Of a stretch of 64,000 nucleotides of DNA, positions 1 through 9,925 are shown in pieces. Origin of the DNA: Streptomyces longhuiensis (GTDB lineage Bacteria > Actinomycetota > Actinomycetes > Streptomycetales > Streptomycetaceae). The stretch covers positions 9,626,001 through 9,690,000 of the forward strand of contig NZ_CP085173.1 in the NCBI RefSeq assembly GCF_020616555.1. The letters run 5' to 3'. Below the pieces are notes generated by a model. It searched no databases and was not told the origin of the DNA. It was given only the letters and a program-made list of their open reading frames with translations. Numbering within the stretch: the stretch's first letter is position 1; each line of letters begins with the position of its first letter. A program made the translations under genes and the position numbers.

Positions 1-1
1 G

Positions 2-673
2 TGGCCCCTCGCGCCCGCCTCCGAGACCGACTGGCTCGCCGAGCTCGCCCAGGACGACGGCCTCACCGGTTACGAGGCACCCAGGCGGCCCGACGCCGCC
101 TGGGTGCTCGGCGGCATGTACGAGCGTGGGGGAACCGCGGACGATTCGGTCAACGACAGCCAGAGCCGGGATGAGCACCCTGGCCCGGGTTGGGAGCGGC
201 TGCGCTGGGCACAGCTGGCCGCCCGCATCGGTGATCAGGTCGTGCCGCAGGGCCTGTACCCCTGTTTCCGCTGCTTCCCCTCTGCGAAAGAGGCGGGCGT
301 CCGGCCCGGCTCCATCGAATGGCCGGCCGAAGGCAGTCTCGACAGGCCGACATGGGACCAGCTGATCCAGTTCCTTACCGTGCACAGCCCTCAGGGAGCA
401 GACACCGTCTGCCTGGCGTACTACAACCCGATCATCACGCGGGACTTCGAGAAGGGGCATGTCCGCTCCGGCCGCCTGGGCGACGCCCAGTCCCTCTTCG
501 ACAACCCTGACGTCCTTTACACCCCATCCAACCTGTGGGCCGCAGACCGCTCCTGGGTCGTCTATACCGACTACGACCTCTGGGGCACCAAGGTCTGCGG
601 CCCCCGCCCGCTTGTTGAGGCGCTGCTAGCGGACCTCACGATCGAAGCCATCCGCCTGCCCTGGACCAGCTAA
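2..673 (+). CDS. hypothetical protein, 5' end outside window
   Basis: The frame is open from base 2, so the N-terminus lies upstream; the first internal Met is at 104. About 223 residues are visible. They are soluble, without membrane segments or a signal peptide, acidic at first and aromatic near the end (DRSWVVYTDYD). I do not recognise the family. Codon use is typical high-GC actinomycete. The neighbour at 761-1027 is on the opposite strand and converges with it. A role is not inferred. Confidence 0.7.
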   Translation, partial: WPLAPASETDWLAELAQDDGLTGYEAPRRPDAAWVLGGMYERGGTADDSVNDSQSRDEHPGPGWERLRWAQLAARIGDQVVPQGLYPCFRCFPSAKEAGVRPGSIEWPAEGSLDRPTWDQLIQFLTVHSPQGADTVCLAYYNPIITRDFEKGHVRSGRLGDAQSLFDNPDVLYTPSNLWAADRSWVVYTDYDLWGTKVCGPRPLVEALLADLTIEAIRLPWTS

Positions 674-760
674 TGACATGCCAGGCGCCGCGACACGAAC
701 CCTTCCGGTCGCGGCCTGGAGGCCGTTGAAAAGTGAGACAGGGCCGTTCGTTACCGTTCG

Positions 761-1027
761 TTACCCAGGGTCCCGGTAGACCGCCAGGACGGCGCCGTTC
801 ACCTCGATCCGGCGTTCCTGGATTTTCTCCCCGTATCGCAGTGCGGCCAGGCACTTGCGAAACAGTTCCAGTTCCTGTGTGTCCAGCACCGCGGCGGCCA
901 GATTCATCAGGTCGTCCAGGCTGGCGGGTGTGAGCGGTTCGGGAAGCTCGCCGGAGAGCAGGACCACCGGCTCTCCTGTCCTGTCCCGTACGACGGCCGT
1001 GGCAAACGCTCCATGGACGACAAGCAC
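761..1027 (-). CDS. small hypothetical protein (88 aa)
   Basis: GTG start at 1027 with a clear GAGGGGGG ribosome site just upstream on the minus strand, which decides the start. The protein is soluble: a beta-rich N-terminus (FATAVVRDRTGEPVVLLSG) and a helical middle (LDDLMNLAAAVLDTQELELF). No catalytic motif seen and the family is not recognised. It stands alone between two plus-strand genes. Confidence 0.5.
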   Translation of the reverse strand: MLVVHGAFATAVVRDRTGEPVVLLSGELPEPLTPASLDDLMNLAAAVLDTQELELFRKCLAALRYGEKIQERRIEVNGAVLAVYRDPG

Positions 1028-1332
1028 CTGGACCCCCCTCTCTGCCTCATGGAGGTTTCGGGCGGTTCAGGCCCGTGCGACGAGAGGATAGCCCCAATGG
1101 AACCTTTTTTAAGGTGATCTGACGCTTCAGCATGCAATAGGCGTAGGTGTCTAGATCGCCGGATCCACCCCGCCCGGCGTGCCGCACAGGCTGACCAGCC
1201 CAAGTCCTGCTGGCGCGCTATGCGTTGGCGGCCCCTGTGCTGTTTCGCCGTACCTCGGCCCCTTGCTCCACCGGCGTCGCGTGCTGGTGATGTGGAGGGA
1301 TGGCTGCAAGTTGAAATGCCGCATCGGGACTC
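1028..1332. other. intergenic, no gene seen
   Basis: About 300 bases between the divergent 88-aa gene and the GNAT remnant. Short open frames on both strands lack coding character, ribosome sites or recognisable motifs. It should contain the promoters of the two divergent flanking genes. Confidence 0.4.
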
Positions 1333-1820
1333 GTGTGGCTGTTGCTGGCCTCCCAGGTGCGTATTGCGATCACGGACCCCCGCGATCCTGACGCCCGGTA
1401 TTGCCTGCGCTCCTACTTCGAGGAGTTGGGACGACGATTCGATTCCGGCTTCGACCCCGCCCAGAGCCTTTCTGCGAGCGACGAGGAGATGACGCTGCCC
1501 GACGGATTGCTTCTGGTGGCGAACGTGCAGGGCTCCCGGTCGGGTGCGGGGCGCTCAAGCTTCACCCCGAAACAAGGATCGCAGAGGTGAAGAGGATGTG
1601 GGCATCCTCGGACGTTCGCGGCCTCGGCCTGGGCCGCCGCATCCTCGAGCGTCTGGCAGAAGAGGCGATCATCCGAGGGATGCAGACGCTCAGGCTGGAG
1701 ACGAACCGCTCGCTCGCGGAGGCCAGACGCCTTTACGAGACTGCGGGGTTTGTCGAGGTCGAGGCATTCAACTCCGAGCAGTACGCGCACCACTGGTTCG
1801 AGCGGAACCTCACAACCTGA
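1333..1820 (+). pseudogene. GNAT-family N-acetyltransferase, frameshifted
   Basis: A GNAT acetyltransferase read in two frames. The first frame (GTG start near 1333) gives the N-terminal strands up to LLVANVQGS. The second supplies VGCGALKL, the acetyl-CoA-binding region (VRGLGLGRRILERL, the Q/RxxGxG/A motif) and the C-terminal YETAGF motif. The frames join if one C is added to the run at about 1535-1540 (ggctccc). Total length about 162 aa, normal for the family. Either a real single-base loss or a sequencing error. Confidence 0.7.
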
Positions 1821-1910
1821 GCTCTGTCGGTGGTGGTGCCTGCTTGGCCGAGTGAATGCATCTGCAGGCGGGTTGTTTGCCGCAGGTCGGTGGTGGAGGA
1901 AACTGTAGGG

Positions 1911-2575
1911 ATGGGCGACTCTGGTGATTCCCGCGGGCTGGCCTCGGTCGAAGTGATTCACGCGTGTCTGGTCGAGCGACTGAACGCGGCTTTGAGCGGG
2001 CCAGAGATGTTCGGGGCGAGATTTTCCTACGTATGCTGATGGGTCATCTGCTCATGGCTGAACAGGAGGCGTAGGCGTTCGGACGGCTGCAGCGATCGTG
2101 GGAAGCGCGCGGGACATGGACCGCGACCGGGGTGACCGGGGCCTTCCGGGACCTGATTCCGAAGCCGAAATACAGCTGTGGGATGGCGTCGGTGTACGCG
2201 GAGTTCACGCAGACGCGTGGCTGGCTCAGGCCGAACCGCACCCTGGCCCCCGAGGCATGCCAGGCTATGGTCGGCCAGGCGCGTGACTGGGCGGGCAAGG
2301 ACTGCACCTGGGCCGACGTGATTGACCGGTTCGGGCCGCCCTCGGTGCTGTTCGGCGGCAGCAGTCCGCTGTACAGCAAATAACTGGGCTACATCACCGA
2401 CGACCCCGGGCTGCCCATGGGTGGTCTTCCACCTGTGGAACGGCACTGAGCCCGGTCCCGGCGACGGCTGGCCCCCCGCGCACGAGCAGCCGTTACTGCT
2501 CGCCGTTCGCCACGGCGGCGGCTTGTTCCGGGATTCGTTCACCTTCACCCCGCACGGAGAGCCTTTCGTCGTATC
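1911..2575 (+). pseudogene. decayed conserved hypothetical gene
   Basis: Pieces of one protein can be followed across frames. An N-terminal piece (ERLNAALSGPEMFG, ends 2039) is followed by a piece starting at 2039. This has an amber codon at 2072, then GTWTATGVTGAFRDL to FGGSSPLYSK with an ochre stop at 2381-2383. A final piece in another frame contains FHLWNGTEPGPG and SFTFTPHG. At least two nonsense codons and one or two frameshifts are needed. The protein resembles Streptomyces hypothetical proteins of about 200 aa that I cannot name. Confidence 0.6.
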
Positions 2576-2596
2576 GGTCGAATCGATACTTCCTGG

Positions 2597-2810
2597 CTAC
2601 TTGCCGGCGTCCTCGGCGACGGTGTGGGCGACGAGGGCGTTGGCGTGGCCGTGGCCCAAACGGTGCTCGGACTTGAGCCAGTTGACGAGCTCCATGTGCT
2701 TGCTGAGGGGGGAGGCGCGGATGAGTTCCTTCCATTCGGCGATCGGGCGGCTGTACTTCTTCTCGATGGAGGGGAAGTAGCTGGCAGGTCCCTTCACTTC
2801 GGTGGCCATG
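2597..2810 (-). CDS. DUF4287 domain protein (70 aa)
   Basis: Small soluble protein with the DUF4287 signature: YFPSIEKKYSRPIAEWKELI followed by HMELVNWLKSEHRLGHGHAN. The frame can be read 50 nt further upstream, but the conserved part begins at ATG 2810 (MATEVKGP), chosen as start. Members often occur alone or fused to DUF5655 and are of unknown function. It is convergent with the preceding pseudogene. Confidence 0.85.
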
Positions 2811-3508
2811 GGCGTCCTCGTTTCCTGTCGGGCTGATCTTGATGGTGCCGATGATGTCATCGGAGCGGCTGTCGGGCGGTGGTTAACGGTTCGCCGGGGC
2901 GGTGGCCAGGCTGGTCGTCACCGCGGTGAGCCGTAGCAGGCCGGGGCCCGCGCCGGCGGTGAAGGCCCAGGACGGAGGGGGCGGAGGCCGCGAAGCGACG
3001 CGCTGGGATGCCCTGAGCGTCTGGGGCATGTACGAGCCCTCCTCACGTGGTGTTGTCGCTTATCTGACCGACGGGAACCGGCAAAGTCATCGGTCCGAAC
3101 AGTGTGTGCTAGATCACGAGCGCCTCGTTCGATCGCGCGGAGCGTCTCCGGCCCAACCCGGAGCCGAAGGCCCCCTGCCCGCCCTCACCTGGCTCAGGCA
3201 GCAGGCCGGTATCGGCTGCTTGCCTGGATGCCGAGATGCCAGGACGTGAGCATGATGTTCCTGCGCTGCGAGGCTGTCCGCTGTGTCGACGACGCGTCCC
3301 CGGCCCGCTCTGGCCGCGGCCCGATTCAAAGTCGCCCACAGCCACCAGTGGAGCGTCGGCCCGCAGCTCAATCTCGTGATGGAACATCACAGCCCCGGGG
3401 TATGAAGGCCCTTCGAGAGACGTTCGGTACCACGGCGTACGGCAATGATCGCGACGCTCGCCCTGACTGTCCCCGACCGGACGAAGAGGGTGGGAGTGGA
3501 GCCTCGGC
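2811..3508. other. intergenic, no gene supported
   Basis: Nearly 700 bases with only overlapping low-quality frames on both strands. None shows a ribosome site plus a recognisable motif. It may include lost upstream coding sequence of the DUF3883 gene that follows, because that frame stays open upstream of its first start. Confidence 0.4.
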
Positions 3509-3946
3509 TTGGCTGCCGGTCGGAATTCCATCGGGCGGGGGTGGGGCGCTGGCTACGTCTCCGACCCCAAGAAGCGCAAAGCCATCGCACTGCACGCCGA
3601 GAACCACGCGGCTGCCCGCTACGAGAAAGACGGCTGGACGGTCGAGAGACTGGGCAAGCCCTACGACCAACGCTGCACCCGCGGCACGGAGGAACGTCAT
3701 GTCGAAGTCAAAGGCACCAGGGGAGCCGCGACGAGCGTAGAGCTGACGATCAACGAAGTCCTGCACGCCAGAGACATGGACAACACCGTCGACCTCTACG
3801 TCGTCAGCGACATCAAAGGCAACACCCGCACCGACCCCTACACCGCCAGCGGCAACAAAGTCACCCTCTTCACCGACTGGGAGCCTGCCGAAGAGGACCT
3901 CAGTCCCCGCAAGTACGAATACCGGCTCCCCGACACCACCAGCTGA
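3509..3946 (+). CDS. DUF3883 domain protein, possibly 5'-truncated
   Basis: TTG start at 3509 gives 145 aa; the conserved part starts near residue 20 (KRKAIALHAENHAAARYEK). It shows the DUF3883 / NO VEIN C-terminal core: PYDQRCTRGTEERHVEVKG, SVELTINEVLHAR and DLYVVSDI. The E-x-K within HVEVKG matches the nuclease-like core of this PD-(D/E)XK-like family. DUF3883 is often the C-terminal domain of large restriction or defence proteins; here it stands alone. The frame is open upstream of 3509, so this may be the tail of a longer lost gene. Confidence 0.75.
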   Translation: MAAGRNSIGRGWGAGYVSDPKKRKAIALHAENHAAARYEKDGWTVERLGKPYDQRCTRGTEERHVEVKGTRGAATSVELTINEVLHARDMDNTVDLYVVSDIKGNTRTDPYTASGNKVTLFTDWEPAEEDLSPRKYEYRLPDTTS

Positions 3947-4073
3947 CCCCCGCGGGGCCCAGTAGTTGGAAGACAAGCCAAAGGGCTTGACGCCCGGTCA
4001 CCTGCCCCGCCGCGCCAGGCTTCCACAGAGCCCGCTGTGTGGAGTGACTGCAGAGAGTCAGGTCTTGGGCTGC

Positions 4074-4886
4074 TCACGTCGTCCTGCGAACGGTGACTAC
4101 GGGGCAGTGTGCGCGATTCATCACGGCCTGGCTCACCGACCCCAGGAGCAGTCCGGCAATGCCGCTGCGCCCACGGGCGCCGACAATCAGTAGCTGCGCT
4201 GCCTTGCTCGCCTCGACCAGTACCTCAGGCGCTTTGCCGTCCACCAGGTCGCGTCTGACGGCGATGTCCGGATGGGCGTCCGTGCGGCCGGCAATCGCCT
4301 GAGCCAGCAATTGCTCCACAGACTCGGGGTACTTGTCGGGCGAGGCCTTGTCCGGCTGCCATGCATGAACAGCCAGGAGCTCAGCCTGTCGCTGCGCGGC
4401 TTCAGCAAAGGCGATGTTGACGGCCTCGTCACTGTCTGGTGAGCCGTCGACTCCCAGTACCACAGGCCCTGCGGCAGCGGATGTCCGGTGCTTTTCGCGG
4501 ACCGTCATCACCGGACAATGGCTGCGGGCGGCCAAGGACACCGGTGTGGATCCCAGCAGCAGGCCCGTGATGCGCCCCATACCTCTGGAGCCGACGACGA
4601 TCAGGTCCGCAGCCTGGGACTCGGCTTCCAGCACGTGCACCACGTCACCTGTCACCACGGCCGTGGTCACCACGATCTCAGGCGCCACGACAAGGGCGTG
4701 GGCCGCAGCTTCGTGAACCAGCGTCCTGGAAGCCGGGTCCGGCACCAAGAGCCTCGGCTTGACCGGAACCTCGGCATGCACCACACGCAACGCCGCACCG
4801 CGCCGTGCTGCTGCTGTGGCGGCTGCTTCCACGGCGGTGAAACTCATCGACGAGCCATCCACCCCGACAACGACCAGACTGCCCAT
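4074..4886 (-). CDS. universal stress protein, tandem UspA domains
   Basis: Two UspA domains in tandem (about residues 2-135 and 145-270). Each ends with the nucleotide-binding signature G-x2-G-x9-G-S/T: GSRGMGRITGLLLGSTP in the first and GARGRSGIAGLLLGSVS in the second. This predicts an ATP-binding cytoplasmic stress protein, common in actinobacteria under hypoxia or stationary phase. ATG 4886 has a GGAG site ten bases upstream; an in-frame GTG at 4901 has a weaker one. Single gene, convergent with the DUF3883 gene. Confidence 0.92.
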   Translation of the reverse strand: MGSLVVVGVDGSSMSFTAVEAAATAAARRGAALRVVHAEVPVKPRLLVPDPASRTLVHEAAAHALVVAPEIVVTTAVVTGDVVHVLEAESQAADLIVVGSRGMGRITGLLLGSTPVSLAARSHCPVMTVREKHRTSAAAGPVVLGVDGSPDSDEAVNIAFAEAAQRQAELLAVHAWQPDKASPDKYPESVEQLLAQAIAGRTDAHPDIAVRRDLVDGKAPEVLVEASKAAQLLIVGARGRSGIAGLLLGSVSQAVMNRAHCPVVTVRRTT

Positions 4887-5814
4887 AGCCGGCTGCTCCA
4901 CTTCAGGCTGTGGATTCTCAGCCTTGCCCCATCGGCATGTCGCTGCAATTCTTGCGCGCCCCTATGTACCGCACGATGGCCCTCACCCGGGCCCGGCCAC
5001 ATCCTGACACCGAGGGCCCACGGCCTATAGTCGGGCGACTTCGATCCGGGCTGAGGCTCGGGATTTCGCCCGCTGGACGGCGATCGTTCCGAAGCCCGTG
5101 CGGGTGTGCTGGTGACGACGAGGCGCCGGCTCCGAAGCGCGGTTGCGACGGGCTCGTCGGCTGGGGTGCCGAATCCGGTGAACGGGTGGGCGAGGCCGCG
5201 GCTGATGTACGCGGCAACGACGCGGGCGCACTGAGAGACCGTGCTGCAGGCCTTCTACGTCTTCCACCTAGACCGCCGAGCCGATCGGCGAGGCCCGGCC
5301 GCCGCCGGCCTTGGTCGCGGACGACGAGGTCGGCGAGGTCCTCGAACTGTTCTGGGGCAGGGGCCAGCGGCATCGGGCGGCTGCGCGGGGCCGCCGGCTT
5401 CTCGGTCAGCAACCGAACAGTTCTCCGGCGGCTCAGGCGCTCTCGTGCGCCTGAGCCACCGGCCACTCAGGAGGGGCCGCTCAACGCGGGGTCATTGCAC
5501 GATGAGCTTGCTTCCCGACCAGGTCCAGTCCTGGTTGGTGTTGCCGGCCGTGCCTCGGCATCGGCCAGGACGCTGACTTGCGGCCGGGCCAGAGCGGGGC
5601 CGGCGGTGGGTGCGGGGCGAACCGCCCGGCACCAGGGGACCTGGCATAGAGCCGACGCCGGCCTAGCCGGCCAGGAGGCACGACCGCATCGCGCCGCGAC
5701 CAGCTTCTCCGGGGTGCGTGACAGCTACACATCGATACCAGGGCGGTTGCCGCCACCGCCGCCGGGAGGCGCCGCTGAGCCCTCCCGTCCGGCGCATTCC
5801 GCTGGTAGAACGGT
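4887..5814. other. long non-coding tract
   Basis: Over 900 bases upstream of the stress protein. Open frames here are arginine- and proline-rich in every register, as expected of GC-rich non-coding DNA. I see no family motif. The first 100-150 bases should hold the stress-protein promoter. The rest may be fully decayed genes, in line with the CBS remnant that follows. Confidence 0.4.
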
Positions 5815-6110
5815 TGAATATCGTGCGCGCTGATGATCCTGCCGAGGAGGCCGCCGTCCATGACCAGGAAGGGCAGCCCGCCCCCGGAGCCGAGGCGCTC
5901 CAGGACGGCGGCGGCAGCTCGTCCGGTGCGGCGAGCGTGCACTGCGACACCGGGGTCTCCAGGTCCTGTAGCCGCAGCGGCGCCTGTTGCCGCCCGGACC
6001 GGCACGGCAGCCAGGCTGCGCAGCTGCACGACCCCGCGGGGCGGCCTTGGAAATCCAGCAGCGGCAGCACCGAATGTCGCATCTGAGCGGCCACGTCGGA
6101 CAAGGGGCGC
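5815..6110 (-). pseudogene. CBS-domain protein remnant
   Basis: Fragments of paired CBS domains appear alternately in two frames on the minus strand: LSDVAAQMRHSVLPLLDF, then GVVQLRSLAAVPV, then LQDLETPVSQCTLAAPDEL, then AAAVLERLGSGGGLPFLVMD and GRIISAHDIQPF. The order matches the C-terminal CBS pair of actinobacterial proteins such as M50 site-2 proteases. At least three frameshifts are needed and the N-terminal catalytic part is absent. CBS domains bind adenosine ligands; this copy cannot be functional. Confidence 0.6.
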
Positions 6111-6307
6111 GAGAGTGCTGCGGCCTGTCCCGGTCCGGGGGCTCCACTGGGTGACACCAGGGGCGCCATGGTTCGGGAACCCTTGGCTGAGCGTCGTAGG
6201 GCTCGCCTGACTGCCGTAACCCGGCGCGCGCAGCGAATCTTCGCGCGCAAAGCTGTTGGGCGTACGTGCTCCATCCGTCCTGTCGGGGAGACAAAGAAGG
6301 TTTTCCT

Positions 6308-7150
6308 GTGCGTCTGCATCGAATAGCACTGTGGGTCACGGTCCCCATGGCAGTTCCTCTCGTGGCGGCACCGGCCGGCATGACGAAGGCCGCCGCCATC
6401 AGTGGGACGAAGCCATCGGCGTGGCGGGCCGAAGCGGTTACGGAGCCGGCTGACGCTTCCGCTCGGACCTTCCCATCCCTCGGAGCGGCGCCCGTGCTAT
6501 TTCCTTACACAGCACATCGACCCGTCATCGTGCCGCGTTCGCAGTGGCGGGCAGACGAGACCAAGCGCGACCCCCATGCCCACTACGCGCAAGGGGTTGC
6601 GGCGATCTTCATCCACCACACCGACACCCCCAACGACTACAGGTGCGCGGATGTCCCGCGTACCTTGCGCAATCTGTACACGGGCCAGACCCGTGACCGG
6701 AATTGGGGAGACCTCGGCTACAACTTCCTCATCGACAAGTGCGGCAACATCTACGAAGGGCGCGCCGGTGGTACCGACCGCGCCGTCATCGGCTCCCACG
6801 CCATCGGGTTCAACCAGGGCACCGTGGGGATCGCGGCGATTGGCACCTTCGGACGAGGGACTCCGGTGCCGGCGGCCATGGAACGCGGGATCGCGGCCCT
6901 CGCCGCCTGGAAACTCGGCTTGCGCGGCGTCGACCCCACCAGCAAGGTGCGGCTGACGTCCACGAATGACAAGAGCCGTTACGCCAAGGGAACTTCGGCC
7001 GTATTCAACGTGATCTCCGGCCACCGCGACGGCTTTGCCACCGACTGCCCCGGGGAGGCGTTGTTCGCCCGACTCCCTGCGATCCGCCGGCTCGCCGCCG
7101 ATCTCCAGGGCAGGTCTGCACGGACACCCGTCGGTGCCGCCCGCCGGTGA
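6308..7150 (+). CDS. secreted PGRP-type N-acetylmuramoyl-L-alanine amidase
   Basis: A 280-aa amidase_2/PGRP protein predicted to cleave the MurNAc-L-Ala bond of peptidoglycan outside the cell. GTG 6308 follows an AAGAAGG site at normal spacing and opens a signal peptide (VRLHRIALWVTVPMAVPL). The domain spans roughly residues 70-265. Zinc ligands are visible as IFIHHTDT, GHRDG and the Cys in TDCPG; the fold signature DLGYNFLIDKCGNIYEGR is intact. Upstream in-frame Met at 6266 would bury the signal peptide and is rejected. Single gene. Confidence 0.93.
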   Translation: MRLHRIALWVTVPMAVPLVAAPAGMTKAAAISGTKPSAWRAEAVTEPADASARTFPSLGAAPVLFPYTAHRPVIVPRSQWRADETKRDPHAHYAQGVAAIFIHHTDTPNDYRCADVPRTLRNLYTGQTRDRNWGDLGYNFLIDKCGNIYEGRAGGTDRAVIGSHAIGFNQGTVGIAAIGTFGRGTPVPAAMERGIAALAAWKLGLRGVDPTSKVRLTSTNDKSRYAKGTSAVFNVISGHRDGFATDCPGEALFARLPAIRRLAADLQGRSARTPVGAARR

Positions 7151-7421
7151 CTTTGCGGACCCTCCATCAGCGCAGTAGTTGACCGCCGGGCGTGGGGGCT
7201 GCCCTGGTCTCGCGGATCGATCAGGGATGATGCGACTGGGCGTTCCAGGACGTGAGTGGTGGTGACTGCGGGGAGCAGGTTCACGGCTCTCCTTTGGATC
7301 TGGTAGGTCCCCTTCATGCTGCCTACGGCCCGGTTCAGCGAATTCGTCGAAGGACAGAGCTATATCGCAGGAGGCGAAGAGCCGACCCGGGATTTGCCAA
7401 CTGGGCTGCAAACTATAGGAG

Positions 7422-7725
7422 TTGCGTGAGCACGGGCGGCCTGAGCCTCGAGGAGGTGAGTGCATCCGTGTTCGCGGTGAAGGGGCCAAGGGCCAGCTGA
7501 CCACCGCCGACAGAGTCCAGGCGACCGCGCTCTATCTGCGCAAAATCGGCCCCCAGAGACTTACTCGCCCAGCTCTTCGGAGCCAACCGCAGCACACTCA
7601 CCAGAACCGTTCACCAAGTCCAGCCCCTCCTGGCCGAGCATGGCTCCACCTCTCCACCCTCGACAGCCAGATTCCGCACGCCCGCTGACATCGCCGCGTT
7701 CCGCGCTAGGGGTTTCCGCATCCTT
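7422..7725 (+). pseudogene. DDE transposase N-terminal remnant
   Basis: Helix-turn-helix N-terminus of a Streptomyces IS transposase in two frames. The first gives GQLTTADRVQATALYLRK; the second, after the AAAA run at about 7543, gives RDLLAQLFGANRSTLTRTV and RFRTPADIAAF. The catalytic DDE core is absent: after 7710 the frame continues into unrelated sequence. A decayed, truncated IS. The bases 7151-7421 before it hold nothing I recognise. Confidence 0.55.
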
Positions 7726-8004
7726 CAGGTCAAGGTCGAGCGGCTCCATGGGCGGACGGACCCCGCCGCCCGTGGCCTGATCGAACTCGAGGGAACCGCC
7801 GATACCGCTCAGCTGACCTCGGAGTTGTTCCAAGGCGACGGCGTCATAGATATCGCGCTACCGCATCAGCCGACGACGAGTGGCCGCCAGCCGAGGTGCC
7901 CGCAAATAGGCAGGCTCGCTGTCACTCCGCTTCGCGTTCGCCTCTTGCCGGGGGGCTATGTCCAGCAGGGCGATGCTTCCGAATGGCTGGTCAGCAAACG
8001 CGGG
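7726..8004. other. non-coding or remnant tract
   Basis: The frame from the transposase remnant continues through FRILQVKVERLHGRTD and GLIELEGTADTAQLTSEL, which has protein-like character and distantly recalls the C-terminal ACT-like part of MgtC proteins. It then becomes low-complexity. Probably a fragment of a gene broken by the IS; too short to assign. Confidence 0.25.
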
Positions 8005-8664
8005 TCAGTCCTCGCTCCGGTGGGTGACCGGGGCGTCGGTGCGATCGCCGGGGAACTCGTACCAGCGACGCTGCAGGCACACGAACTCCACGTCGGCGCG
8101 TACCAGGCGCATGAATCCGCAGATGGTATCGGCGAGCCGCTCGTCGGAGCCGGGGTGGGAGAGGCGGCCGTCCTCGGTGAAAGCCTCGTACGCGCGGGGC
8201 AGGCTGAACATGTCGGGGTAGACCCGTGTCCCCAAGTGTTCCAGCGGGACCCGCAGCGCCCACAGGCCACGGTTGCCGCCGATCATCGAGGGGGAGGACG
8301 AGACCAGCAGCGCGTGCTTGGTCTTGAACGGCTGTGGCCGCACTCGGGAGACCCAGTCGATGGCGTTCTTCAGCAATCCTGGAACGGAGGCGTTGTACTC
8401 GGGCGACGAGATCACAAACGCATCGCAGCGTTTGATCCTTTCGCACAGGGCCAACGCGCCGGCGGGCAGCCCTTCGGAATCCTCCAGATCCCCGTCGTAC
8501 AGCGGCATGTCGAAATCCCGCATCCTGGCCAGGTCAACCTCGGCACCGGTCTCGACGATCATGTTCGACGCCAGGGAGGCCAGCTGCGCGTTGGTGGACC
8601 CGGCGCGCAGTGCAGCGCCGAATACCAGGACCCGCACGGGTGCCGGCTGAGGGTCCATGGTCAT
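8005..8664 (-). CDS. NADPH-dependent FMN reductase
   Basis: Flavodoxin-like NAD(P)H:FMN oxidoreductase, 219 aa. N-terminal FMN phosphate loop RAGSTNAQLAS near residue 18 and the family hallmark SPEYNASVPGLLKNAIDW near residue 90 are both intact. It likely reduces flavin or quinones in the cytoplasm. Start ATG 8664 follows an AGAGG site; an open frame extends further upstream but lacks homology. Next downstream on this strand is non-coding DNA; upstream lies a second reductase gene on the same strand, 255 bases away. Confidence 0.92.
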   Translation of the reverse strand: MTMDPQPAPVRVLVFGAALRAGSTNAQLASLASNMIVETGAEVDLARMRDFDMPLYDGDLEDSEGLPAGALALCERIKRCDAFVISSPEYNASVPGLLKNAIDWVSRVRPQPFKTKHALLVSSSPSMIGGNRGLWALRVPLEHLGTRVYPDMFSLPRAYEAFTEDGRLSHPGSDERLADTICGFMRLVRADVEFVCLQRRWYEFPGDRTDAPVTHRSED

Positions 8665-8919
8665 CCTGCGGCCTCTTTCGCCCGGTGGTTGTCCCCGACA
8701 GTCAGTTTTCCCCACCCCGGCCGTCCGCACCAGACGACACTCTGCGGTTCCTGAGCGGTGCCACAGGTGGCCGCGCCAGGCACGCTGCCACCGGCGCGCA
8801 ACGATGGTGTCGGTAACGGTGCAACCACCATTGAAGCCACACCGCACTCAAAGGCAAAGCCCCATCAGCTGCGCAAACAACGCCCCAGGGCAGTACAACT
8901 AGCGCGTGGGCGCTGCTGC

Positions 8920-9486
8920 TCAGCGCCTCGTCTCGTACCTGGTCAGGACCACGCCGCCGGGAAACGTCCGCGTATCCACCAGGTTCAGGTTCACCCAGTT
9001 GCCCAGCGCGGTGAAGAACGGCGTGCCGCCGCCCACCAGGACCGGATGGGCGGCGATCGCGTACTCGTCGATCAGCCCGGCGCGCATTGCCGCCCCGGCG
9101 AGCGTTGCGCCGCCGATGTTCATTGGGCCGCCGTCCTCGGCCTTGAGCCGGGTGATCTCGGCGATCGCGTCGCCGGTGACCAGGCGGGTGTTCCAGTCGA
9201 CCTTGTCGATCGTCGAGGAGAACACCACCTTCGGCGTGTCCCGCCAGTTCCGCGCGAACTCGATCTCCGCCGCGGTGGCTCGTGGCTGCTGGTCGCCGGT
9301 CGGCCAGTAGGAACTCATCGCCTCCCACAGCTTGCGCCCATACAGCGACAGGCTACTTTCCTGCTCGTGGTCGAGCCACCACTGGAACAGCTCGTCGCTC
9401 GGCGGTCCGCTCCAGCCGATGTCGTCGCCGGCCGCGGCGATGTAGCCGTCCAGGGTCAGGTTCATGCCGTAGATCAGTTTCCGCAT
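8920..9486 (-). CDS. dihydrofolate reductase / RibD C-terminal family protein
   Basis: 188-aa protein of the RibD_C/DHFR-like fold. It begins MRKLIYGMNLTLDGYIAA, typical of this family, and has the NADPH-binding stretch MNIGGATLAGAAM and the HPVLVGGGTPFF motif. Substrate unknown; such stand-alone actinobacterial members are not the housekeeping folate enzyme. ATG 9486 chosen because the family starts there, though the frame opens 60 bases earlier. Same strand as the FMN reductase but probably not one operon, given the 255-base gap. Confidence 0.9.
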   Translation of the reverse strand: MRKLIYGMNLTLDGYIAAAGDDIGWSGPPSDELFQWWLDHEQESSLSLYGRKLWEAMSSYWPTGDQQPRATAAEIEFARNWRDTPKVVFSSTIDKVDWNTRLVTGDAIAEITRLKAEDGGPMNIGGATLAGAAMRAGLIDEYAIAAHPVLVGGGTPFFTALGNWVNLNLVDTRTFPGGVVLTRYETRR

Positions 9487-9925
9487 GACCAAGCCTTCCG
9501 TCCGTGAGTGTCCGGCGTATGGACCAGCGCGGCGCGGGAAACTCATCGGTGCGCGATCTGGGCGCGCCGATAGTCCTCGTCCTCGGGGCTCAGCGTGGTG
9601 TACTCGACCGACTCAGGCAAGCCGCCTGATCCCGACCTCGCCCTCGCGAGGAGGACGGGGTGAACCCGGACTGTTCGGCCTCCTCTCGGTGGCATTTCCT
9701 GCTGAGATCAGCCCGTGAGCGTCCCGCCGGAGCGGGCGGTTTCAGCGTGCTCTTGCGAGGAACCCCAGGGATTCACCCCCGGGAGGAATCGCATCCGGTG
9801 ACGGTGATGCGGAGCATCGCCGCGGCAACGGGCGCGGCGCACGCAAGAAATTGGGCCGCGGTGCCTGGTGAGGAATGTGCACGGTTCGAATGCCGGCACG
9901 TCAGGCGGCAGGTAGCGTCACGGTC
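9487..9925. other. intergenic with a hairpin near 9723-9736
   Basis: No gene seen. A short GC hairpin (CCCGC-cgga-GCGGG) followed by ttt lies at 9723-9736 and could be a terminator or part of the left end of the TnpB element. The boundary of that element is not obvious. Confidence 0.35.

Noticed and set aside
7726..7866. MgtC-like C-terminal fragment after the transposase remnant
   Set aside because: Only a weak resemblance over about 45 residues (LIELEGTADTAQLTSEL); not enough to name.
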